DNA from: an uncultured bacterium | Lineage (GTDB): Bacteria > Verrucomicrobiota > Lentisphaeria > Victivallales > UBA1829 | Length of the DNA: 64,000 bases | Direction of reading: 5' to 3' | Assembly: GCA_902778895.1 (NCBI GenBank) | Contig: CACYZF010000001.1 | Span: forward strand, 186,001-250,000 | Shown here: piece by piece, positions 9,025 to 18,652 of the stretch | Numbering within the stretch: position 1 is the stretch's first letter | Layout: every line of letters starts with the position of its first letter | Made by a program: the position numbers and the translations under genes | The notes under the pieces: model-generated | Database searches by the model: none | What the model was told of the DNA's origin: nothing | The model's input: the letters and a program-made list of their open reading frames with translations, nothing else

Positions 9025-9866
9025 AGAAAAGGATTATTTTTTCGGGGGGATTAGGGAATCAAATGTTTGAATATGCATTGTATCGAGAATTATGTTATAA
9101 AGGAATGGATGTTGAAATTGATTTATCTCTGTACGACTATGTAAAAATGCATAATGGATATGAACTTGACAGGATTTTTCAAATCGATCATACCAATGAA
9201 ACAAGGATTTCAAACAGACAATTGCACATTCTTTTTTTACGTATCTTGTTAAAATTCAAACCGTCATTTACTATTTTTGATGAAAACTCAACCTTTCACG
9301 AATTGAAGAGACTAGAACAATATCCAGGTCGTTATTTCCATGGTTACTGGCAGTCTGAATCGTATTTTCCCAATGTCATCGATGAAATACGGAAGTTGTT
9401 TGTTTTTCAAAACATAGACTATAAAAATCAACAGAAAACAATACAGATACAGCGGAACAACAGCGTATCTTTGCATATACGCAGAGGTGATTACGTCGGG
9501 CATGACCTTTATGCAAACTGTTGTACCGAAGAGTATTACAAAAAAGCTATTCAGCATATAATTGAACATGTAAAAGATCCGTTTTTTTATATTTTTTCAA
9601 ATGATCCGCCTTGGGCAGAAAAGTTCATAAAATCATTTCATGTAAAGCATGAGGTCGTTGTTTTTAATCAGGGTGAAAAAAGTTATCAAGATATGTTCCT
9701 GATGAGCAAATGTAAACATAATATTATAGCAAATAGTTCTTTCAGTTGGTGGGGAGCTTGGCTGAACAGTCATCCATTCAAAATTGTAATCGCTCCCCGG
9801 AAATGGTATCAGGATCAAACAATAGATTATTCTCATATCGTTCCTGATTCATGGATAAAAATGTAA
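9021..9866 (+). CDS. Alpha-1,2-fucosyltransferase (GT11)
   Basis: A 281-aa GT11 enzyme that transfers L-fucose from GDP-fucose. It shows the family's N-terminal GGLGNQMFEYA (9-19) and the GDP-fucose-binding HIRRGDY (152-158), then SSFSWWGAWL near the C-terminus. The start overlaps the polymerase stop by ATGA, indicating translational coupling. Its donor would be made by gmd and fcl 6-8 kb downstream in the same locus, so at least one fucose residue is expected in the repeat unit. Recognition is secure at family level; acceptor unknown. Confidence 0.92.
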   Translation: MKKRIIFSGGLGNQMFEYALYRELCYKGMDVEIDLSLYDYVKMHNGYELDRIFQIDHTNETRISNRQLHILFLRILLKFKPSFTIFDENSTFHELKRLEQYPGRYFHGYWQSESYFPNVIDEIRKLFVFQNIDYKNQQKTIQIQRNNSVSLHIRRGDYVGHDLYANCCTEEYYKKAIQHIIEHVKDPFFYIFSNDPPWAEKFIKSFHVKHEVVVFNQGEKSYQDMFLMSKCKHNIIANSSFSWWGAWLNSHPFKIVIAPRKWYQDQTIDYSHIVPDSWIKM

Positions 9867-9877
9867 AGGATAAATCA

Positions 9878-10876
9878 ATGAAGCCCGTATTTACAGTTGT
9901 TGTTCCTATATATAATGTTGCGAAGTATATGGAACGATGTGCCATTTCCTTATTTGAGCAGACCTTTCAGGGGGAGATCGAATACCTTTTTGTAGATGAT
10001 GCTTCCCCTGATTGCAGTATCGAGATACTAAAAAGTATAGTTGAGCGATATCCTGATCACAAGAGAATGGTAAAAATACTCCGTCATGAGAAAAATCAGG
10101 GGCTTGCCGCAGCACGATTGACGGGACTCATGTCTGCATCTGGGGATTTTATCATTCATGTTGACAGCGATGACTGGATTGACATTCATTTCGTGGAAAA
10201 AATGTATGCAAAACAACAAGAATTCAATGCGGATGCGGTTTTATGTGATGCAATGTATGTATATCCTGACGATTGTTTTGTCATGTCGCGCCGTTTTGAT
10301 TCCGATCACACAGAATATATCAGGAAGCTTATCCGCGGTAATGTCCCTGTCGCCATCTGGGGAATCATGGTACGCAGAGAATGTGCTCTCAAAGAAAATG
10401 CGCTTCCTATTCCCGGTTTGAATTTTGGAGAAGATGCGGCAACAACCCCACGCATCCTCTATTATGCTAAAACAATAGCATATCTTCCTGAAGCGTTGTA
10501 TTATTATGAAAACAGTAACCCATCCAGCTACTCCAACAACATTACCCAAGAAATCATATTACAGCAAAAGCAGGTTTCCCAGGTGTTGCACGCTTTTTTT
10601 CAAGATAAAGAACGCTTTCATGAAGCATTGATGACTCATGATATGCTTTGCCGTTGCACACTACTGGGACAGATGGATCATATGGGATGTGACAAAACCG
10701 TCTTTCTGAACATTATTCAAACATTCCCATTGGTTAATCTACGGCAATGTCGTCTTAATAGAATTAATTTCTTTATTCTTACAACATCTAGAATCCCTTC
10801 GCTGCCTTTATGGCGATACGGTGTCAGACTGAAACGTCTTGTGAACAGGGTGCGATATCGTCATAAGGTAAAATGA
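9878..10876 (+). CDS. Family 2 glycosyltransferase
   Basis: A 332-aa GT2 enzyme with FTVVVPIYNVAKYM (5-18), FVDDASPD (38-45), QGLAAARLTGL (74-84) and the DxD metal site DSD (96-98). An in-frame ATG at 9851 would overlap the fucosyltransferase end by 16 bp; the ATG at 9878, preceded by AAAGGA with 7 nt spacing, is the better start. The stop overlaps the next start by ATGA. C-terminal Arg/Lys-rich tail (RLKRLVNRVRYRHKVK) suggests peripheral membrane binding. Confidence 0.88.
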   Translation: MKPVFTVVVPIYNVAKYMERCAISLFEQTFQGEIEYLFVDDASPDCSIEILKSIVERYPDHKRMVKILRHEKNQGLAAARLTGLMSASGDFIIHVDSDDWIDIHFVEKMYAKQQEFNADAVLCDAMYVYPDDCFVMSRRFDSDHTEYIRKLIRGNVPVAIWGIMVRRECALKENALPIPGLNFGEDAATTPRILYYAKTIAYLPEALYYYENSNPSSYSNNITQEIILQQKQVSQVLHAFFQDKERFHEALMTHDMLCRCTLLGQMDHMGCDKTVFLNIIQTFPLVNLRQCRLNRINFFILTTSRIPSLPLWRYGVRLKRLVNRVRYRHKVK

Positions 10877-11688
10877 TTATCCGGCAACGGTCTCCCATTA
10901 TTCTACGCGTGTCAGATCAATTGAATATCATGTCTCGTTCTCTCAGAATCTTTTCCAACAAGTATATGATTCTTGGCTTTTGTCTGCTGATAGGAGTTAT
11001 ATTTCGTTTGTATGCAATATCAAATCAAGGAATGTTTTCCCGGGACAGCTACACATATATTTCCGAAACACAGGATGGGCTGATGCATCCTGATCATTTA
11101 TTTGACCCACAAAAAGGCAGCACCACTCCGCCTCTTTTTCTGATTTTGATGCATAATATTTCAAGATTTTTCGGTTCCGTAGAGCGAGGTGGGTTGGTTC
11201 TGAATTTTTTAGCGGGGATTGCCCTGATTGGAGTCTGTTTTTTTGGAGGAATGCTGGTAACGGAAAATGTTTTTTATAGCGGTTGTTTTTCTTTCCTTGT
11301 TGCAGTCAATCCTGTTCTGGTTAAACTTTCTGTTCAGATACAGAGAGATTCCTGCTATCTCTTATGTGCCGTGGGGGCGTTTTTCCTTTTTATTTCCAGC
11401 ATCAAACAAACAACACTATGGGGAAAAATAGTATTGTTTTTTCTCTGCGGCGCTCTGAGTGCCGCTTCCATGTTGATTCGATTTGAAGGATGTGAATTTT
11501 TTTTGCTATTTACTGGAAGCATCTTCCTAATCGGAATATATCAAAAAAAACCTTGGTATCGTATGTTGTATTATTCGCTGTTACTTGGTATTGGTGGTTT
11601 GTGTTTTATCGTGCTCCTAATACTGTTCAGTGATTGCAGCTGGGAGTATTTGCGGACAATTTTCATGTGGAAATATCATTCAATATGA
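10873..11688 (+). CDS. GT39/ArnT-like membrane glycosyltransferase, N-terminal part
   Basis: A 271-aa integral membrane protein. After the first helix it carries SRDSYTYISETQDG, matching the first periplasmic loop of GT-C enzymes (GT39/GT83), where an Asp is catalytic, followed by several further helices. It ends inside what would be the middle of such a protein, and the next frame takes up with more helices and a soluble tail. The stop overlaps the following ATG as ATGA at 11685-11688. So this is either a gene split by a one-base frameshift or a coupled two-subunit arrangement. Start overlaps the upstream stop by ATGA. Confidence 0.7.
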   Translation: MIIRQRSPIILRVSDQLNIMSRSLRIFSNKYMILGFCLLIGVIFRLYAISNQGMFSRDSYTYISETQDGLMHPDHLFDPQKGSTTPPLFLILMHNISRFFGSVERGGLVLNFLAGIALIGVCFFGGMLVTENVFYSGCFSFLVAVNPVLVKLSVQIQRDSCYLLCAVGAFFLFISSIKQTTLWGKIVLFFLCGALSAASMLIRFEGCEFFLLFTGSIFLIGIYQKKPWYRMLYYSLLLGIGGLCFIVLLILFSDCSWEYLRTIFMWKYHSI

Positions 11689-12986
11689 ATTCTTTTTTGG
11701 GTCTTTTCAAGCATTTAGAGCACTGCTGTTATTTACCTTTTCTGTTGCTAGCTCTGGTTGGTTTGTTTGTATGCATGTTCTGTCGAAAATACAAGCGGGA
11801 TTTCCCGATTCCTGTTATGTGGTTTTATTTTCTAATCGCCCTGTTTGTCTGGCTGTTATTTTCGCGGAGTTTATTTCTACAGGTAATCTCTTCCCGCTAT
11901 ATAGTTATGGTTATAGTCCCGATCTTCTTTATGGGGGCCGCGGGATTGACAACCATCAGAACTATCCGTTATGGGAAGAGAATTGTTTGGGGAATCCTGT
12001 TTTTTTTAGCTCTTATCAGTTTTTTTAAAATTAAAAAAACACAAGAAAATAAGGAACGGGAGAATTCTTTGATTCAATGTTGCATGGATGTGAAAAAATA
12101 TCAAGAGGCAAATACGGATAAGGTTATTGGATTGGCGAATTATTCAAAATATGGACCTTTTCTACACACTATTGCAGAAGATTTGAATCTTAACGGTCCC
12201 TTTTGGTCAATTGCTGAGTTAGACAATTCAGATCGATTTGTTTATGAATTGAATATAATGAAAAACCAATGTGAAGGTTTTTGTCTGTTCGTATCTGCTA
12301 CTGATGAACACGCACTGCATTCACTGTGGATGCAAAACAAAGAATGGGGTGAATGGCAGTTTTTATTTCAAACGCAGTGGGGAAATATATACTTTATCCC
12401 GAATCTTTCTTCACAATTCGGCAAGGTTTGTCAACCATCGGACGTACAGCCTTATACAGGGGAAAAAAAACTTGAGTTTTATCCCGCAAAAAAAAAATAT
12501 CCGCCGGATGAAAAGGAGACGTGGAGGAATGCATTCAAAGAGAAAGGATTAAAAACAACGGGAGTCACGCAACTCCCAGGCATTTTCTATTTGAATGCGG
12601 AGCGTGCAGGGGAAAAAAATACTACTAACTTAAAAATACAGATGATAGAAGGAATGGACGGAGAATCGGCTTTCTTGTCATTATCCAGTCCAGATTTTGT
12701 TTCATTCCTTTTTTACAAAGAAACGATTAACTCAAAGTCGGAAATGCATTTTCGGTTGGTTTTTTCCGGACAACCAAATTCTTTTGTTATAATGAAAGGA
12801 TATTGTTATAAAAATGGAACATTTGTTCCACTCCCTGATTTTGCTGTTTTCCGCTGTATTAAAGAAAATGATTGGCGTTTAGGAGAGGCAAAAGTCCTTG
12901 ATTTAGACCAGCAGTGTGATAAGATTGTTTTATTCCTTGAGTTTTTTGGGAAAGAGATCAGGATTCAGATGCTGGAAGTTTTTTGA
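11685..12986 (+). CDS. GT39/ArnT-like membrane glycosyltransferase, C-terminal part
   Basis: A 433-aa protein, counted from the ATG overlapping the preceding stop (the frame is open from 11634). It begins with about four hydrophobic segments up to residue 120 and continues as a largely soluble, presumably periplasmic domain of about 300 residues, the order expected for the second half of a GT-C transferase. Together with the preceding frame it would make a protein of about 700 residues. It is AT-rich with several A-runs (for example A9 near 12490), which favour slippage. Whether it works as a separate subunit cannot be decided from sequence. Confidence 0.65.
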   Translation: MNSFLGLFKHLEHCCYLPFLLLALVGLFVCMFCRKYKRDFPIPVMWFYFLIALFVWLLFSRSLFLQVISSRYIVMVIVPIFFMGAAGLTTIRTIRYGKRIVWGILFFLALISFFKIKKTQENKERENSLIQCCMDVKKYQEANTDKVIGLANYSKYGPFLHTIAEDLNLNGPFWSIAELDNSDRFVYELNIMKNQCEGFCLFVSATDEHALHSLWMQNKEWGEWQFLFQTQWGNIYFIPNLSSQFGKVCQPSDVQPYTGEKKLEFYPAKKKYPPDEKETWRNAFKEKGLKTTGVTQLPGIFYLNAERAGEKNTTNLKIQMIEGMDGESAFLSLSSPDFVSFLFYKETINSKSEMHFRLVFSGQPNSFVIMKGYCYKNGTFVPLPDFAVFRCIKENDWRLGEAKVLDLDQQCDKIVLFLEFFGKEIRIQMLEVF

Positions 12987-13383
12987 TGAGTTTTTTTCTT
13001 TTAAAAACATGTGCACTGAATTTCATATTGTTGCTCTATAAGAACGCCCCATTATTCATTTTGAAAAGCCCCGCAGGAATGTAGTAGCCCAGGCAATTAA
13101 AACATATTACACATCGTAAAAAAACACAAATGATTTCTGGACAGTGTCCTGATTTATGCGCACATTTGAAAAGGTGGATTATTCGACTGTTCGTAAGAGG
13201 GGACAGAACTTACAAAGCATTTCAACCAAAATGACTTTCTCTCGCAACGTAGTATTGTTTTCCTGTGCATGTATCTTAAGATAGTTGTTTTCTTCGAACT
13301 CTTCGCAGACACCTTGCGATATCGGGAATTCAAAGATTATTATATATAATTTACATCTTTTTGTTTTATTACAGACAAATAAT
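12987..13383 (+). other. Intergenic, about 400 bp, no gene recognised
   Basis: AT-rich spacer between the split GT39-like gene and a GT4 gene. Short open stretches exist but none has a start, a Shine-Dalgarno and family features together. A partial palindrome GGACAGTGTCC occurs near 13139. A weak promoter-like pair (TTGCGA near 13314 and an AT-rich box near 13333-13340) could serve the next gene. The spacer separates two otherwise tightly packed runs of transferase genes and may mark an insertion junction. Confidence 0.4.
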
Positions 13384-14601
13384 ATGCGATTACTTCAAAT
13401 TAATGTCTCAGCAAATAGCGGATCAACAGGTCGAATAGCAGAAGGAATTGGAATAGCCGCTCAAAAAGCCGGTTTCAGCTCATGGATTGCATATGGTCGA
13501 CATGCAAACAATTCATCTTCAAACTTAATTAAGATTGGCTCAAACCTTGATCATTATGAACATGCATTTGAAACTCGTTTGCTCGACAATCATGGGCTTG
13601 CTTCAAAAAAAGCTACATTTTCTTTTCTAAAAGAAATAGATAAGATCAAACCCGATGTAATTCACCTTCATAATATCCACGGATATTTTATTAACTTTAG
13701 GATTCTTTTTTCCTATCTCAAGAAAAAAGATATTCCTATCGTTTGGACGCTTCATGATTGCTGGCCTTTCACAGGACATTGCGCTCATTTCTCTTTTTGC
13801 AAATGTAATAGATGGATAAAAGGATGTCATGATTGTCCCCAAAAAGAAATATATCCCAGAAGCCTACTTATCGATCAATCACAGGTTAACTACAGAATAA
13901 AAAAAATATTCTTTAACAATATCTCAAAATTAACAATTATTTCTGTTTCTCGTTGGCTTGACAATCTTGTTTCCCTGTCATTTCTTAATAGACATGACCA
14001 TTTATTTATTTACAATGGAGTCGATACGGATCTTTTTTCTCCGCATTCCAATACTAATGCCATTAGAACAAAACATAACATTCAAAAAGATGAAACAATG
14101 CTTCTAGGTGTTGCAAATGTTTGGAACAAACGAAAAGGTTTATATGACTTTATTGAACTCAGCAAGCTTCTTTCTCCCCAAGAGAAAATTGTTCTTTTGG
14201 GCCTTACAAGAAAACAAATAAATATACTTCCCCAAAACGTAATTGGATTAGAACGGACTGAATCAACCGAGCAACTTGCAGAGTATTACTCTGCAGCTGA
14301 TATTGTGTTAAATTTATCACAAGAAGAATCATTTGGGTTAACAACTATTGAAGGTTTTTCTTGCGGCACACCTGGAATTGGGTATAATTGCACTGCAACA
14401 CCGGAATTATTCACACCAGATACAGGTTATATCGTTTCTCCAGCAGATTTTTCCCGCCTACTTGAATGCATAAGAACCATAAAAAAGAATGGAAAACTGT
14501 TTTATTCCAACGCATGTCGAAAACATGTACTCGACCATTTCCGGGCAGAGGATCATTTCCAAGACTATATTAATCTTTATAACAACATTTTAAGCAAATA
14601 G
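13384..14601 (+). CDS. Family 4 glycosyltransferase
   Basis: A 405-aa GT-B enzyme. It has NSGSTGRIAEGI near residues 11-22, HLHNIHGYFIN (94-104), TLHDCWPFTGHCAHF (122-136), NGVDTDLF (211-218) and the retaining-GT4 EX7E motif with E315 and E323 inside EESFGLTTIEGF. A CxxCxxH-like Cys cluster (C139, C141, C148, C151) is seen in WcaC-type relatives. The longer frame starts at 13285, but family homology begins at the ATG at 13384. It would transfer a hexose in repeat-unit assembly. Confidence 0.9.
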   Translation: MRLLQINVSANSGSTGRIAEGIGIAAQKAGFSSWIAYGRHANNSSSNLIKIGSNLDHYEHAFETRLLDNHGLASKKATFSFLKEIDKIKPDVIHLHNIHGYFINFRILFSYLKKKDIPIVWTLHDCWPFTGHCAHFSFCKCNRWIKGCHDCPQKEIYPRSLLIDQSQVNYRIKKIFFNNISKLTIISVSRWLDNLVSLSFLNRHDHLFIYNGVDTDLFSPHSNTNAIRTKHNIQKDETMLLGVANVWNKRKGLYDFIELSKLLSPQEKIVLLGLTRKQINILPQNVIGLERTESTEQLAEYYSAADIVLNLSQEESFGLTTIEGFSCGTPGIGYNCTATPELFTPDTGYIVSPADFSRLLECIRTIKKNGKLFYSNACRKHVLDHFRAEDHFQDYINLYNNILSK

Positions 14602-14634
14602 TTTTTGAATAAAAAAACTCAAGGAGAAATATCC

Positions 14635-15777
14635 ATGTCATTAAAAGTCTTTGTTTCCGGATGTTATGACATGCTTCACAGTGGACATGTTGCCTTTTTT
14701 GAGGAGGCAGCATCCTACGGCGATCTGTATGTCGGCATTGGGTCAGACCAGAACATCTGGGACTTAAAAGGTCGCAAAACATTTAACAACGAACGAGAAC
14801 GGCTTTATATGGTAAAGTCAATTCGTTATGTAAAGGACGCCTGGATCAATACTGGCAGTGGAATCATGGATTTTGAGAAAGAAATTCGTGAATTGAAGCC
14901 CGATATCTTTTTTGTTAATTTAGATGGCTATACTCAGGAAAAAGAAGATCTCTGCAATGAACTTGGTATTAAACTTGTTGTCAGCAAACGCATCCCCAGC
15001 GAAGGGTTGCCTGCCAGATCCACAACTACGCTTCGTCAAGAATGTCATATCCCATATCGTGTGGAACTAAGCGGCGGCTGGCTGGATCAGCCCTGTGTCA
15101 ACACCCTGATTCCCGGTTCCGTTATTGTCATGTCGATCGAGCCGACGATTGAATTCAATGACAGAAGCGGCATGGCGACCAGCTCGCGAAAAAAGGCGAT
15201 TGGGCTTTGGCAGACGCAAATCCCTGCGGGCAATCGCGAACAGTTGGCAAAGCTAATTTTCTGCGTTGAAAACCCGCCTGGGACGAAAGCAATCAGCGGT
15301 TCTCAGGATCAGCTCGGAATTCTTATGCCTGGGTTAAACAAACTAAATTATAACAATGGCTTCTGGCCTGTTTCCATAGACAGCATTACAGATGATGACA
15401 CATTGAATTTTGTTTCAGAACATCTTTATTTGATTCAACTCCCTCGAAGAAAACAAGGGTATGATGTTCTTGCCAAAACCAATATTAATTTGGAAAGTGC
15501 GAAAAAGCTTGCCGAAACAACGGAACGCGTTTGGGCAGCGATTAAAGCTCGCGATGTAGACGAGTGGGGAAGAGCTACAACAGAAGACTTTGAAGCCCAA
15601 GTTGAAATGTTTCCAGCGATGTTGTCAGCAGAAATGCAAGTAGCTATTGATAAATATCGGGACCATGTTTGTGGATGGAAAGTCACGGGCTGCGGAGGCG
15701 GCGGTTATTTGTTTCTAATATCTAAAACTACGATTAAAAACGCTATCAAAGTCATTCCCTGCCATTCAAACAATTAA
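14635..15777 (+). CDS. Bifunctional nucleotidyltransferase / GHMP sugar kinase
   Basis: A 380-aa fusion. Residues 1-135 are a cytidylyltransferase-like domain with the HxGH motif HSGH (15-18) and the ARSTTTLR signature (127-134). Residues 138-380 are a GHMP kinase-like domain with PYRVELSGGWLD (140-151), SGSQDQLG (221-228) and the Gly-rich GCGGGGY (352-358), resembling the heptose-7-phosphate/L-fucose kinase branch. One chain could phosphorylate a sugar and then activate it to an NDP-sugar, functionally like HldE or Fkp but from different parts and in the opposite domain order. A TTG at 14605 is in frame, but AAGGAG sits ahead of the ATG at 14635. It is followed by gmd. The exact sugar is unknown. 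Confidence 0.8.
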   Translation: MSLKVFVSGCYDMLHSGHVAFFEEAASYGDLYVGIGSDQNIWDLKGRKTFNNERERLYMVKSIRYVKDAWINTGSGIMDFEKEIRELKPDIFFVNLDGYTQEKEDLCNELGIKLVVSKRIPSEGLPARSTTTLRQECHIPYRVELSGGWLDQPCVNTLIPGSVIVMSIEPTIEFNDRSGMATSSRKKAIGLWQTQIPAGNREQLAKLIFCVENPPGTKAISGSQDQLGILMPGLNKLNYNNGFWPVSIDSITDDDTLNFVSEHLYLIQLPRRKQGYDVLAKTNINLESAKKLAETTERVWAAIKARDVDEWGRATTEDFEAQVEMFPAMLSAEMQVAIDKYRDHVCGWKVTGCGGGGYLFLISKTTIKNAIKVIPCHSNN

Positions 15778-15806
15778 CTTTCAAATACAAGGTACTATAA
15801 AACAAA

Positions 15807-16859
15807 ATGAAACGAGCATTAATCACTGGAATCACCGGACAGGACGGATCTTACTTGACTGAACTTCTTCTCGAAAAAGGGTATGAAGTCCACGGCATCA
15901 TCCGCCGCGCCAGTACATTCAACACCAAACGAATTGATCATCTTTACAACGATCCGCATCTTGACAATGTCCGGCTGTTTCTACATTACGGCGATCTGAC
16001 CGATGGCACCAATATCGCACGCATCATTGAAAAATATCAACCAGAGGAGATCTATAATCTCGGTGCTCAAAGCCACGTTCAAGTCAGCTTCGAAGCTCCG
16101 GAATATTCTGCTGACACAGATGCACTCGGTGTGCTCCGTCTGTTGGATGCAATCAAGGATAGTAAGGTCAAGACACGGTTTTATCAGGCATCGACATCCG
16201 AACTATTCGGTAAGGTTCAGGAAGTCCCTCAGTCCGAGACGACTCCGTTCTATCCGCGCAGCCCATATGCCGTTGCGAAACAGTACGGTTTCTGGATCAC
16301 GAAAAACTACCGCGAGGCATACGGTCTCCATGCCAGCAACGGCATCCTGTTCAACCACGAATCGCCCCGCCGCGGTGAAACCTTCGTCACGCGGAAGATC
16401 ACAATGGCGGTTGCCCGCATCCACCGAGGATTACAGGATTGCCTGTACATGGGGAACATTGATTCTCTGCGCGACTGGGGCTACGCAAAGGATTATGTCC
16501 GCATGATGTGGATGATGCTCCAGCAGGACCAGCCCGATGATTATGTGGTTGCGACAGGCGAGATGCACTCCGTTCGTGAGTTCATTGAAAAATCTTTCGG
16601 TCACCTCGGACACACCATCGTCTGGAAAGGCAAAGGGGTCGACGAGGTTGGAATCGACAAAGACTCCAACAAGGTCGTGGTGCGGATCGATCCGCGTTAT
16701 TTCCGTCCAGCCGAGGTCGAACAGCTCCTCGGCAACCCGGCGAAAGCAAAACGCGTTCTCGGCTGGGAACCGGAAGTAAAATTTGAACAACTTGTCAAGC
16801 TCATGACCGAAGGTGATATTCGTCTGCTTGACAATCCAAATTACGAAATCGGTTTCTGA
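15807..16859 (+). CDS. gmd: GDP-mannose 4,6-dehydratase
   Basis: Converts GDP-D-mannose to GDP-4-keto-6-deoxy-D-mannose, first step to GDP-L-fucose. The 350-aa product has [10 protein letters not shown] (8-17), [12 protein letters not shown] (84-95), and catalytic Y154xxxK158; ASTSELFG (128-135) holds the active-site Ser/Glu pair. Length and order are normal for GMD. It stands directly before fcl and upstream sequence-wise shares the higher GC of the sugar-nucleotide genes, unlike the flanking AT-rich transferases. Confidence 0.96.
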   Translation: MKRALITGITGQDGSYLTELLLEKGYEVHGIIRRASTFNTKRIDHLYNDPHLDNVRLFLHYGDLTDGTNIARIIEKYQPEEIYNLGAQSHVQVSFEAPEYSADTDALGVLRLLDAIKDSKVKTRFYQASTSELFGKVQEVPQSETTPFYPRSPYAVAKQYGFWITKNYREAYGLHASNGILFNHESPRRGETFVTRKITMAVARIHRGLQDCLYMGNIDSLRDWGYAKDYVRMMWMMLQQDQPDDYVVATGEMHSVREFIEKSFGHLGHTIVWKGKGVDEVGIDKDSNKVVVRIDPRYFRPAEVEQLLGNPAKAKRVLGWEPEVKFEQLVKLMTEGDIRLLDNPNYEIGF

Positions 16860-16870
16860 GGTTTTGAACA

Positions 16871-17797
16871 ATGATTGATAAAAACGCAAAAATCTTTATC
16901 TGCGGTCATCGCGGTATGGTCGGCAGCGCCTGTGTCCGCAAGTTCGAAAAAGAAGGCTATACCAACATCCTGAAACGGACGCACGCCGAACTTGATTTAC
17001 GTAACCAGCAAGCCGTTAAGGATTTCTTTGACAAAGAACAACCGGACTACGTGATTCTCGCCGGCGCAAAAGTCGGCGGAATCATGGCGAACAAAACGCA
17101 TTGTGCTGAATTTCTGCTGGAAAACCTCGAAATCCAGAACAACGTGATCATGCAGAGTTTTCTGCATAAGGTCAAAAAGTTCTGCTTCCTCGGATCCAGC
17201 TGCATCTATCCGTGCCAGGCACCACAGCCAATCAAGGAAGAGTACCTTCTGACTGGGCCACTGGAGCCCACCAACGAAGGCTATGCTTTGGCTAAGATTT
17301 CCGGCTACAAGCTTTGCCTTTATCTCAGCAAGCAGTACGGCTGGGACACGATTAGCCTCATGCCCTGCAATCTCTACGGAACGAATGACACCTACGACCT
17401 CGTGAATGGACATGTGTTCCCGACGTTGATCCGGCGTTTTGTGGAAGCTGCAAGGGAAAACCGGCCGGAGGAAATCCTCTGGGGCACGGGCAAACCACTC
17501 CGCGAATTCCTCCATGTTGATGATGTCGCAAATGCGGTTTGCTATTTCATGCAGAACCGCAGCGAACCGGAAGTCATCAATATCGGCTACGGCTCCGATA
17601 TCACGATCAAAGAGCTCGCCGAAAAGATTGCCGCTGCAGCCGGATTCAAAGGCAAGATCAGCTGGGATCCATCCAAACCGGACGGAATGTACCGCAAACT
17701 CATGGATTCCTCCCGCGCACATTCCCTTGGTTGGAAGCCGGAGATCACACTGGATGAGGGAATCAAAAGAACAGTAAAAGAATTCTGTGAAAAGTAA
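16871..17797 (+). CDS. fcl: GDP-L-fucose synthase
   Basis: NADPH-dependent epimerase-reductase that turns GDP-4-keto-6-deoxymannose into GDP-L-fucose. The 308-aa product has GHRGMVGSA (12-20), LGSSCIYP with the active-site Cys region (107-114) and Y138xxxK142, the normal WcaG/Fcl layout. It follows gmd after 11 bp and provides the donor for the GT11 fucosyltransferase at 9021. Confidence 0.96.
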   Translation: MIDKNAKIFICGHRGMVGSACVRKFEKEGYTNILKRTHAELDLRNQQAVKDFFDKEQPDYVILAGAKVGGIMANKTHCAEFLLENLEIQNNVIMQSFLHKVKKFCFLGSSCIYPCQAPQPIKEEYLLTGPLEPTNEGYALAKISGYKLCLYLSKQYGWDTISLMPCNLYGTNDTYDLVNGHVFPTLIRRFVEAARENRPEEILWGTGKPLREFLHVDDVANAVCYFMQNRSEPEVINIGYGSDITIKELAEKIAAAAGFKGKISWDPSKPDGMYRKLMDSSRAHSLGWKPEITLDEGIKRTVKEFCEK

Positions 17798-17893
17798 TCT
17801 TTTGTTCGGAAGAATTATTCCGGCTATTAGCTTATGAAAGAGTACTTCTCTTTTTCTTTGTAGAACAAACACTAAATCAACATTGCATCTATC

Positions 17894-18649
17894 ATGAGAA
17901 TCTCGTTAGTTACAGTTACATATCAAGCTGCCGCCACAATTGAAGACACAATTAAAAGCGTTCTGATGCAGGATTACCCCGATATAGAGTATATCGTTAT
18001 TGATGGTGGAAGCAAGGATAATACCGTTAATATTTTAAAGCATTATGAAAAAGAGTTTAAGGGAAAAATGCGTTGGGTCAGTGAACATGATAACGGGTTA
18101 TATGATGCAATGAATAAGGGAATCAAAATGGCAACGGGTGAAGTAGTTGGAATCATCAATGCTGATGACTTTTATCACCATGCAAATGCTATCTCAAAGG
18201 TTGCTGAACAGTTTGAAAATGATGATATTGATGCTGTATATGCAGATGTGGTCTTTGTAAGACCTAACAACTTAAATAAAATTGTAAGATATTATTCGTC
18301 TCGTAGTTTTAAACTCTCAAAATTTCGTTTTGGCTTCATGCCTGCTCATCCGACTTTTTTCACAAAAAGAAAGTTTTTTGAGGAATATGGATACTACAAG
18401 ACAGGTTATGGTATTTCAGCAGATTATGAATTATTAATTCGTTTTCTCTATTCTCACAGATTAAGATCAAAATATATTCCTATGGATTTGCTCACCATGA
18501 GGATGGGAGGAAAGAGTTCTGCATCCATTTACAGCCACTTGCTTTTAACATATGAATGTATACGGGCTGCCAAGACAAATGGCATTTATACGAACATGTT
18601 TTTGCTCATGTTAAAATACCCTATAAAGGTTTTAGAATACTTGAGGTAA
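17894..18649 (+). CDS. Family 2 glycosyltransferase (WcaA/WbbD-like)
   Basis: A 251-aa GT2 enzyme: SLVTVTYQAAATIEDTI at the start, EYIVIDGGSKDNT around residues 31-43, NGLYDAMNKGI and the DxD-type site NADD (about 90-93), then AHPTFFTKRKFFEEYG, typical of small colanic-acid-type transferases. It falls in an AT-rich stretch that starts abruptly after fcl. The next gene begins 3 bp after its stop. Confidence 0.88.
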   Translation: MRISLVTVTYQAAATIEDTIKSVLMQDYPDIEYIVIDGGSKDNTVNILKHYEKEFKGKMRWVSEHDNGLYDAMNKGIKMATGEVVGIINADDFYHHANAISKVAEQFENDDIDAVYADVVFVRPNNLNKIVRYYSSRSFKLSKFRFGFMPAHPTFFTKRKFFEEYGYYKTGYGISADYELLIRFLYSHRLRSKYIPMDLLTMRMGGKSSASIYSHLLLTYECIRAAKTNGIYTNMFLLMLKYPIKVLEYLR

Positions 18650-18652
18650 AAA

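Noticed and set aside
12987-13383. Possible insertion-sequence remnant with GGACAGTGTCC palindrome
   Set aside because: No transposase similarity, terminal repeats or target duplication could be found.
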